Part shown: positions 15,490-24,533 of the stretch, piece by piece
How the letters are laid out: the number at the start of each line of letters is the position of its first letter
Numbering within the stretch: the first letter of the stretch is position 1
Source of the DNA: Saccoglossus kowalevskii
Lineage: Eukaryota > Hemichordata > Enteropneusta > Harrimaniidae
Assembly: GCF_000003605.2 (NCBI RefSeq)
Contig: NW_003141313.1
Location: 337,227 to 361,759, forward strand
Direction: 5' to 3'
Length of the DNA stretch: 24,533 nt
The notes under the pieces: generated by a model
The model's input: only the letters and a program-made list of their open reading frames with translations
Database searches by the model: none
What the model was told of the DNA's origin: nothing
Made by a program: the position numbers and the translations under genes

Positions 15490-15730
15490 CAGAAATGTGT
15501 TGGAATGGAGAATAGAGAAACAGGCAGATGCAGATCGCCAAGAGATGGGACAGTGAAGAGGATAACTCGACAAGTAATCTATCCACACTGTGCCGTGTGC
15601 AAAAATTTCACTTTCTCCAAAGCAGTAATGTTCGTATCTATGTGCGATATGTGAACAGCTGATCTGAGTGGGCGTTCGAAAGCAGCAATGCACCAATACG
15701 GAGACCCCGGAGATGCGTTTTCTTAGCAAG
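15490..15730 (-). promoter_or_regulatory. Candidate non-coding first exon and promoter of troponin T
   Basis: CTG followed by the donor GTAAGT (15484-15489 on the plus strand) is the only strong minus-strand donor found upstream of exon 2 within 2 kb. The sequence above it is less AT-rich than its surroundings and includes an E-box CAGCTG at 15656-15661. A CArG-like CCATATATCG lies farther up at about 15839. E-boxes and CArG sites bind myogenic bHLH proteins and SRF in muscle promoters; their use here is inferred. No TATA box or start site could be fixed, so the 5' limit is arbitrary. Confidence 0.35.
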
Positions 15731-16199
15731 TGATGAAACCCGACACTGGATGTATTAATGAGCTCGTCTCATAGCCTGCCCATTGGTTCTCGGGGTAAAC
15801 TTCACGCGTAGACCGTGTCATGTTTCCCGCATATACTTCCATATATCGTAGTGAGTGGGAAAAACATGTCTGATTTGTTCGTTTGAAATTAAAGGAAAGT
15901 TACATGCATGACAAGGGACGATATCAGTCTCGTATTTTTGTTTATTTGCAGTTTTAACAACTTGGAATCGGCGAGGTAAGTCGAAAACGTAACACAGAAC
16001 TACGTAGGTCGGCATCACATAATCAATTATAGCATAGAAATAAAAGATTTTTTTTCATATATTCGAAAACATTAATGCAATGCAACAACAATGCATGTTT
16101 TTCGCCGAAATACAAACTTTGGGAAGTTTCTCTCAAGTTATTTAAATTTTGCACACGTCACGCAAGCGCTGTCAAATGACCCCCTCGATTGCTGTTTTA

Positions 16200-16288
16200 T
16201 TTACACTTCTTGGTTGGTCGCTGGTATTTCAGGTCGCAGCCGAGTCTTCGAAACTGTCCTTGCTGACTTCTTTAAGACACTTGTTGAG
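16200..16288 (+). other. Candidate first exon of a divergent plus-strand gene
   Basis: A plus-strand donor TTGAG|GTAAGA ends at 16288. An acceptor-like TGGTATTTCAG at 16222-16232 would make a 56-nt internal exon; otherwise it is the end of a longer first exon. No coding exon follows in the 8 kb to the window end, so if real this is probably 5' UTR with a long first intron. Confidence 0.25.
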
Positions 16289-19200
16289 GTAAGACTAAAC
16301 GGCCACAGTGTGTCTATAATCTTATCAATCATGATTGGAGCTTTCTCGAGGCGCCGTTGGTGCTATTTTCTAGCCGACTTTGAGCATTGATCGAGTTGGT
16401 GGGGATAGGTAGTACTGATACCTGTTCTACTAATTTGCATAAAGACAGGTACAACACAGTTATGTGGTAGGATGCTCTACCTGTTTTGTCGCGACAGTCA
16501 CCCTCGATGGTACCGCGGCACTCGTGTATTAGTGCTTCTGGAAAATTGGTTTATCTAGGGCCGGAAATAAATAAGAATTACAAACTCTGTGAATCTGGAA
16601 GAATTTTTCTAAGTATGAATATTAATGAGCCCAGCCCCAATATGGCTTCTTAACACTTAAAATATACTGTAATGGGTGGGATATTTTTTCCGATTAACGA
16701 TGGGTTCTTAAAGGTCAAATATGTTGGTTTTGATATATTTTTGTAGTTTGTTCTCGTGAAAGGTATGTTGTAATCGAATGGGCTCTGACAGTACTTTGAC
16801 CCCCTGATTACTAACTTAGCCTGACCCTGACTTATTGCTTTGATTCGGGTCATTGTGTGGTGTCGTAGCTTTTCCATTCTTCTGTGACAGTGACATATGC
16901 CGATATACATTGACGTTCTAATTAGTAAGAATTGCAAAGTTAGAGAGAAACTTAAAAAAGATTATTCCCAATGATAACCCAGTTTAGACCCAGCGTGATT
17001 GACTTCATGGTTGGTGCAAGCTTTCGATGGGGCCAATTTGTATTGTGAATCTGGACAAATTTGGTTATTGGTACAGCCCAGACAACTGAATGCGAGTACT
17101 GTTTAGCCATTTGTTCCGTGGTGACCAGTGACCTGGGAATCAGTAAAGAATAGCACATATACCTGAAGGGACCAAGTGGCTGACAATAAGCTGATATCTG
17201 GCAATGCTAATGATAGGGTCTTGGCAGGGGCTTCTAGTTTCATTATTTGTTTTACAGGCGTCATATTACACATTGTCTCACTTGAGTGAACTTTAAGTTT
17301 TTTTGCATATCAACCGGAAAGTCATTGAACTTTAAAAAATGTCAAGTAAATGAACTTCCATACCATGGCAGGATTCTTGATATTAAAAAACCATAGAATA
17401 CTTAAGTCAGCTGAAATTTATTTTTGTTGCAAATCACACTTTTGTGTGTTACATGCAGTAATGGAATGAAGTATATTTTCAGTTCATTCTTATTTTTCTG
17501 ATTTACCATACAGGGAAAATAAGTCAGAACACGTTTGTGATATAATGCACAATACTTGTACTTAACAGTATGTTAACAGTAAATTTTCTTTCAATGGCTT
17601 TGTTATGTAACAAGTTACACAATTATAAATTGACAGAATCTATTGTTTCCTGTTCCAACTCTTCAACTCAGATGATATTACCTATTTGTATTTTACTTTC
17701 CATTTCAATTAAAATTCCTAAATGTGTTTCTGTTGCATGTTTAGTCCGGGAAATTACAGGAATCATTAACCATTAATTTTAATTCTAGTGTGCAAGACAC
17801 TGTGAGAAAAATAATGCCAGTTTGTAAGTGGAGTTTCCATAGTAACAGTGAAACCTGTAGAAGAATCCTGCTATAATACAGTTATATTTTTACAATGACG
17901 TTACTGTCAAATTTTTTTCCCTTTACGATTTAAATGTTGCATACAGTGTATAGCAATGGTATTTCAAATATTTTAATATATGCAGAACAAGCTTTAGTGA
18001 AAGTGAAATAGTGTAGATATAGGGAATAAATTAAAAATAAATTTGTGTGTAGGTAGATAAAAAAAACTAAACTGTTATTTTGTTACAAATACACTAGAAC
18101 TGAGATATTAGATTCATAATCTATATGTTGTTGGCATCCTATGTTTTAACAGAGGAGAGCTTCATGCTTTTCTATGTTCAATATTTGTATATACCAGTAT
18201 TTATTTGTTTTGATAGAACTGCTATTCCAATTCCATTGAAAATGCATAGTAGTCAATTTCAAACAATGCAGTAACTTAATTATTATGTGAGAGTCCTTTG
18301 AGAGCAATGTTAACTGGTGTGAGAGAATAAACATTTGCCCCTCTTCAAATGTGTGGTTAAAATTGTGGATTTAAAAATTACAGTTCATATAGTCCCCATG
18401 GATTTGATCGTCTGTGTTGTTTTTTGCAACAAATTGTACCCCTTAAAAATGTTCACTTCATATATTAACTATGATCTTTAATATAATTATCTTAAATTTT
18501 CTTACCATTGATAATGAATATTTTCATTTCATACAATAACATGCTCTATAAATACCATGGTTACCTGGTTACAGCTATGAAAACAATTCAGAATACAATA
18601 ATGTGTGTGAATGTATTTTCCATTTGTGGAGTGGGGAATCGGTGAGATAGACGCATAACTGACTGTAACCCTAGATCTTGCAGTGCCCGTAATCTCAATT
18701 CAAGGAGGAGAGTCCACGTGATAATTTGATAATGGAACCAATGCCAATACTCCGTGTAAAAGTTTCACACATAATTTCAATGAAATCACTGACTGGAAGA
18801 ATTTTAATGTTTGTTTTGGATTCAGATTCATGAGAAAAGTCTAAAATAGGTCAGAAATATAATGATATTAATCAATTATTAGCATATTTGCTATTCAATT
18901 AACTTTTATACAAGTATTTTCTATGTACTATAGCAAAGTTTGTATTGAAAAAAAAAAATCTTTAATTTGAAATGATAATATCATACCAAAAGCATGCACC
19001 CAGCTATATATTAATTTATTTCTGCACTTTAGGCTACCGGCTTTAATGTCCACAACATTGATATGAATTAACATTTGGTTGAAGTCTCATGAATACATTG
19101 TATGTAGACCCACAAACTAACTTGGGTGGAATAAATTTGCCGAAACGAGACACCATTCTGAGTTTGCCATGACAAACACTTTATATGACACTTCATTCAA

Positions 19201-20029
19201 AGCTGTTTACCAGCCGTAAGGCCCTTTTTATTCCCATTCAATAGACTTCTGTTTATTTTCTTTATTTGTGTTGTTTACCTTTTTACCTGAGAGTTTATGA
19301 CCACTGAATTTATGATGCAGAATACACAATGCAGGAAGAGTGTCCACACAATAGTCACTGTGCATATGTGTATATGGCTGCTTGGTTTTGTAGTAGAGTT
19401 TAATCGAGAAAAGTGAATTTCAAGGAATTTGGTACTTAAATAAAACAAAATTGTGTGTTTTTACTTAATTATTATTACTTTTCAATTATGTAATTTTGTC
19501 ATATATTGAACATATGCTGCAATTACGATTAAGATTTTTCAGTTTCTGATTGCATGCTTTCTCTGTCATGCTCCTTAGTTTCGGTCTACAACTCGTGACT
19601 GCATAGATGAACGTCCAACGGTAACTAGTGTTTAATCCCCAATCAGAATATAGACTGAAAATCAAGTAATTACTTTGAGAAAACTATGAATTGCCCACCC
19701 GCCTGTGTTTAGTTTTAGTTTTCCAATTTGTCTGATTTGTTTTTTCGGTTAGAAAATTTACCTTATAGTGTATAATGTCGTTCATTAATTGGACGCTGTT
19801 GTGAGGGATGGCACCTAGCAACACCTGGCAACCTGATGCTTACTTGCACTTTCATTATTGGCCTCCTAGATGCATGTATGTGTGTCAGCTGTTTCATGAG
19901 TTCCATTGTCAGTGTGGTATGCTGTAATGCCAGTGTATCGTCAAGCGCCAGTGACAGTTTATGAAATATGCATGCACACTGAATGGTGATCTATGTTCTG
20001 TCACACTGAAAACATTGCTACAAATTTGT

Positions 20030-20050
20030 GGGTGAGGGTGAGGGTGAGGG
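20030..20050 (+). other. Predicted G-quadruplex
   Basis: Four GGG runs (20030-20032, 20036-20038, 20042-20044 and 20048-20050) are separated by identical TGA loops, a textbook three-tetrad motif. It is also a GGGTGA hexanucleotide repeat. Confidence 0.75.
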
Positions 20051-20481
20051 TGATCCTTTCCAATGACGTAACTACCACATTGCATTATAGAAAATGTGTA
20101 TGAGCTCTAAATCAACCCCTGCTGTTTTTTCAATTTTAGATTTATTCAATAACCTAACATTTATTCTGAATTTAAAATGGAATGATTCCTATCCCATTGT
20201 TTTAGTACTTGTAATTTGTAGTACTGGTATATGTTTTGTAGAAATCAGATAGTGGGCTAAAACTAATTACTTACTAATTGAGTTCTTTCTTAGAGAATAT
20301 ATTTGGTCTGATCAGCAACTTGGATTATTAAAACGTTGCATTTCAAAATACTCTGAATGTCATATATTTTTACTTTGTCATTTTCGTTAGTGGAAAAACA
20401 ATAATTAAGGGATTATTATATCATGGGAAATCTATGGAATTTAGCTTGCACTGAGCATGAAGTAGTTATGTCTATACTTAC

Positions 20482-20501
20482 AGGTCAGAGGTCAGAGGTT
20501 A
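20482..20501 (+). promoter_or_regulatory. Triple DR1 nuclear-receptor half-sites
   Basis: AGGTCA, AGGTCA and AGGTTA follow one another with a single G between each. DR1 spacing is bound by RXR, HNF4 and COUP-TF type receptors. Chance or a simple 7-bp repeat is possible. Confidence 0.4.
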
Positions 20502-21898
20502 ACTGCTAATGTTTGTTTACCCGGATATGAGAGTGAGTAGGTCTCAGTGTTTAGTGAAGCTAGGGACGAATCTATGTGAAGTTTAAACCTGTCTGCAGAT
20601 TATTATATTGTATTTAATGTTAGGTAGAGAAAAAACTAGTTAAAAATTGATCTGTGATTCAGGCCATTTCTAAAAGTTACTAAGAATGCTACCAAAGGCT
20701 TACCTATTTCGTAGATCAAAAAGATCTAAATAAAACACAAAGAAATAAAGAAAGGGGTACTTCACTAAAACAATATGACAAGAAGTGGCAAAAAATCAGT
20801 CAAGTCAAGGAGTCAGTGAAAGGTGATGGTCATTGTGCCATGATGTGTTTGAAGTATGTAATGCATGTACATGTTCAGTTGGTGTCGATATGTATTTATT
20901 GAAACAGATTTTTAAATAATTGACCCAGAGTGTTAGAATTAAAATGTGAATTAGAAGTTGAATCTTCCCTAGTGTTTATGTTTGTTTTTTTGCTTCCTTT
21001 AAAAAGATGTTTATTTGATGAATGTAATCATGGCATGACATCACAAAGCATTGTTCATTTTGCAATATCAGAAAATATTCTTTCATTAGCTAGTAATGTA
21101 ATTTAGTGTGACTGTCATGCGTACAACTTTACAAGCAACTCCAAATTGTTATTACCCCTCTGGGAAGGTTATTCCACTACAATAAATGACAATAACTGTT
21201 TACCGGTACCTCTTCTACATTCTAAAATGAATGACGTATCACGCCTTTGATCTTTACTGTAAATGTCAATCTCCTGATGCTATGCAAGTTAAAGTCCTTG
21301 AAATTTATGCTATATAAACTAATGCCCCATGGATTTAAAGCAGGGTACAAGTCATAAAATGTTTAAGTAGATATAACTACCATTAAAAACACACAGGTAA
21401 CCCCATTCTTATTACCTCTAAAAACGTATATACAGTAAAAATGAATGGTCACTTGAATGAGGTAGAATTGTAACTTTTTGTGACCCTGGATAGCAGACAA
21501 GGTTTACTGAGCTGATTTTAAACATTTACAATTTGACCTCTGATCCATTACTTCCTGGTGATGTTAAAGTGTACTAAACTTTGAAGTGTGTGTGATACCA
21601 CATTAAACATGTGACCCTCCCACAGCTTAAATATGACAACATCACCAATCAACTGCAAAATACTGTTTATAATTTTGTGTTTTGTTTTTACACACAATAT
21701 TTTAATGAATTGATCTTTTATAACCATATTCACAAACCAAGGATTATGAATATGGCTGTGAAGTAGGAATCACATAGCTTTGTAATTTGGATGAGCTGTC
21801 AACAAGCATGTCAGCTTGGGCTCTTCAATGCATAATATGTACTTTTGGTAGATGTTGTATCTGATATCGACATCAATATGCAAATGTACTGAAATCGT

Positions 21899-21913
21899 GG
21901 GGGGGGGGGGGGG
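21899..21913 (+). repeat. Poly(G) run of 15
   Basis: Fifteen consecutive G, rare in this AT-rich context. Its length may be uncertain because of sequencing error. Confidence 0.9.
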
Positions 21914-22572
21914 CAAATGAATATTATTTGAAGCAGCAACTAAAAAAACAAACTCTTTACATTTACTGGATATCCTTTATTTGGTAGTTTTTAATTACTG
22001 GCCATCCAATGACCTTGTCCAGATAAAGATTCCATGCATTATTATCATACTACAGAGAATGCTGGGAGACATTCCTTTGGAATCTGTGATGTCATATATG
22101 GTAATTGTGTCTCCCTATCTTGGTAACTAATTGTTGTACAGGGATGGGGGAGGGGTATTCATGTTGTTTAAGAACAGTTTAGATTTAAAAGCAAATAACT
22201 TTGTTCTTCTCTTAACATATTGTTGTAGTTAGTCATTCCCTTAAAATATTGTTTTTAAACTGTTACAGTTAGATCTTCCAAACCTATTTATGATTTAGGG
22301 AAAACAAATTATGAAGCCTTAGGATATGCTGTTTTTCAATCTGTTTTCCCAATAGGATTTCTGCATTTCTGTTGTGATACTAAAAACATCTGTTTATAAT
22401 AGTTTTCCTCAGATTTGTCCATTGGTGTTAACGGTAATGTATTTTTAGCCATCCTAGGGCATAAAGGTTTGCAATAATCTGGTATTTTGAGACACTTGAA
22501 ATATGTTACATATGACAGGAATTTCAAAATAAATGTAATTCATTTGAAAAGGTCATAGTTCCCTGTAACCTG

Positions 22573-22790
22573 TTTGCTACATTTATTAAACTGCTTTAGA
22601 AGACTGATTTTCTTTTTTCTATTTTTGAAAATTATAAATTTCTGACAGGGAATATATACTTAATTGTTTGTTATATATTTTAAAGTTTTGTTACGTATAT
22701 TAAACTGTTTCAGAAGATTGGATTTCTTTTTTTATTAATCAGAGAATTATGATTATAATTTCTGACTATGTATATATACCTAATTACCAT
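22573..22790. repeat. Diverged tandem duplication, about 115-bp unit
   Basis: The segment from 22573 recurs from 22688: TTGYTACRT then ATTAAACTG, TTAGAAG/TCAGAAG, GATTTTCTTTTTT-like, an AATTATRA stretch, TTTCTGAC and TATATACYTAATT all appear in the same order. Confidence 0.75.
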
Positions 22791-24533
22791 TGTATCGGTT
22801 GTGGGAACACTAGAAGTTTATGTTTTGAAATGTATGAAAATAGAACAGATCAGTCATTCATACCGTAATTGCATTTCACATCAGACTGAGTGCAATAGTT
22901 CATCTATAAATGTTCATTTCCATAATAGTAGTTTTTGCTGAGTGGTCATGTAAAAACATTGTATACATTTATGAATTATTTTTAGTAGGCCAAAGAGAAC
23001 AAAAATTTCCGGGCAATAGTCAAAATCAATGTTGTTGTGTATTTTTAAATTGTCTTTTTTTGCTGTTTTTTCAAAATTTTTAACTAAAAAATTAAAACAA
23101 AAGCCATGACGAACACATTTTGAACTGACACTCACAATGACCGGAATAATAATTATTCTTCTGGAGCTTACAGCATACAGACAGGCTGTAAATTGGCAGT
23201 ATTGGTATCCTGTTATTATATATCACAATTGTTGACTTGTGTTCAGTGTAAAAGGGCCCATGTTTTACTGACTATGCACTGACATCTGTAATCACTGGGG
23301 TATTTATGGGTTATTGCTTAGCACATAGTAATATTTGGTATACTAAGGTATGTAAGTATAGTAACCTTTTATGACCCGTTGACTATTCAAGCTGTCTGTC
23401 TGGTAGAATAATTTAAATTTAGATACAGACTTAAAGTCATGTTGCCTTTAACTGACTGTAGTTACGTAGAATGAATGCAAGCAATCACAACAAATAATAC
23501 TTGCTTATATATGGTATACATTTTCTTTTATGGTCCTGGTGGTGGTGACTTACAAATGTTCTGAATTTCTGGTATTCAAGTGATTGTGGTACACTTAGCA
23601 ACATACTGTTGTCAAGGTTTGTAATATGATTCTGACCTTGGTCATAGACAGCAATGGAATTTATAAATTAGGAAAAACTTTTGCGTTTACATTATGTGTG
23701 AAATGTAAATGTAGTTATAACATTCCTTGAATAATATTATTTAAAAGCCCATATTGTAAAAAGGTTTCAGCAGAAGTAAATGTTCACAAGAACAATGACA
23801 GAGAAATAACTGATAATAATGTAGAAAATAGGAATTCAGAATCCTACCTAACAGGGCCTTTACCCTCTTTGAATGTTACAGTTGAAATTTGTCAAACTAT
23901 TAACATTATGCATATTTTTTATGTATTTTTCTAGAATTTGATGATTTTAAACCAAATTAATGTAATTTTACATTGGCTACACGCCTTGATCAACATTTTT
24001 GACTTGTGGACACAAAAGATTTAACATGCATCATCATTTCCATGTTTTTCAAAAAATAGTGAATAAAGTAACCAATTGGAATTTTGGTTCACAACTAACA
24101 GTGGAAGTGTCCACCATGCATTTAAATTACTTGCATCAATTTTTTATTATTTTTTAATAGGAGATTAAACTTGCTACACTTTTTTCTGGAAAAATTTTTC
24201 ATGTAAAAGATATTTACATAATATATTTCATAGCTTACATCATTGACATAGTTAAAATATTGAAACTAAAATATTCCATTTGTCATTTTTAACAATCTGT
24301 ATTTCTATTAAACAATTTGATAGCTTTGATATAAATATTGGTTCTAGTCCTGTGGATTTCCACATTATAATGATATTGCATGACATTCCTATACATGATT
24401 ATATGATTTTGGATAACCACAATTAGGGAGGGAATAGATAAGCTGCCTACTGCTTGAGTGTTGTATGTGTAACTTGAGTTGAGATTCAAAATATGTTAAC
24501 AAAATTATGGTTAAACAATTTTATAGATAATAA

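Larger units (their letters stand above)
16391..24533. other. About 8 kb with no supported gene
   Basis: Both strands carry only short random-looking frames with no domain texture, and no splice chain could be built. Single short features are listed separately. It may be intergenic, or the long first intron of a plus-strand gene starting near 16.2 kb. Confidence 0.5.

Noticed and set aside
15421-15729. 102-codon minus-strand frame as a protein gene
   Set aside because: It crosses the likely non-coding first exon and its GTAAGT donor, and shows no recognisable protein features.
16091-16390. 99-codon plus-strand frame as a protein
   Set aside because: It runs through a good splice donor at 16289 and has no domain texture; kept only as a candidate non-coding first exon.

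Overview
The window looks like AT-rich nuclear DNA from an invertebrate animal, most likely a bivalve or other mollusc. The main reason is one spliced gene on the minus strand whose protein is a lophotrochozoan-type troponin T. Intron-rich structure, short tandem repeats, MITE-like elements and a truncated LINE all fit a bivalve genome. The species is inferred; I did no search.

Layout from left to right. Positions 1-434 hold nothing I recognise. Positions about 480-1687 are the 3' end of a 5'-truncated LINE (non-LTR retrotransposon): an open 366-codon frame, a 3' hairpin and an AATAAATAAATAA tail. The tail abuts a 40-bp satellite (1688-2159) organised as 80-bp dimers. Positions about 2.7-14.2 kb carry the troponin T gene, read right to left. 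I could trace 20 coding exons by splice sites and phase, from the ATG at 14199 to the exon ending at 4521. All junctions keep frame and sum to 388 codons, followed by a candidate terminal exon near 2936. A candidate non-coding first exon ends at 15490. Positions 16.4-24.5 kb hold no gene I can support, only a few short motifs (G-quadruplex, DR1 triplet, G15 run, a 115-bp duplication). This stretch may be the first intron of a plus-strand gene, because a good plus-strand donor lies at 16289.

The standout is the 5' half of the troponin T gene. Eight intact 30-nt microexons, all phase 0-0 and each coding a variant of the decapeptide EAPAEEAPAE, lie one after another between 8.86 and 12.66 kb. 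A ninth copy (9145-9177) has lost its acceptor. A 21-nt microexon adds a further in-frame cassette. Six of the eight have weak acceptors (AAG at the 3' splice site, A-rich instead of pyrimidine-rich upstream) but perfect GTAAGT donors. Sense-strand TGCATG, the core motif of Rbfox/FOX-1 splicing factors, sits about 70-145 nt upstream of most of them. This looks like an expandable combinatorial array that tunes the length and charge of the N-terminal tail of troponin T, similar in concept to the vertebrate and insect hypervariable N-terminal region but built from a lineage-specific Pro-Ala-Glu repeat.

A second possible switch lies at the other end. Including or skipping the 34-nt exon at 4521-4554 changes the phase entering downstream sequence and would give two quite different C-termini. 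Exons outside these two zones encode the conserved tropomyosin- and troponin I/C-binding coiled-coil core.
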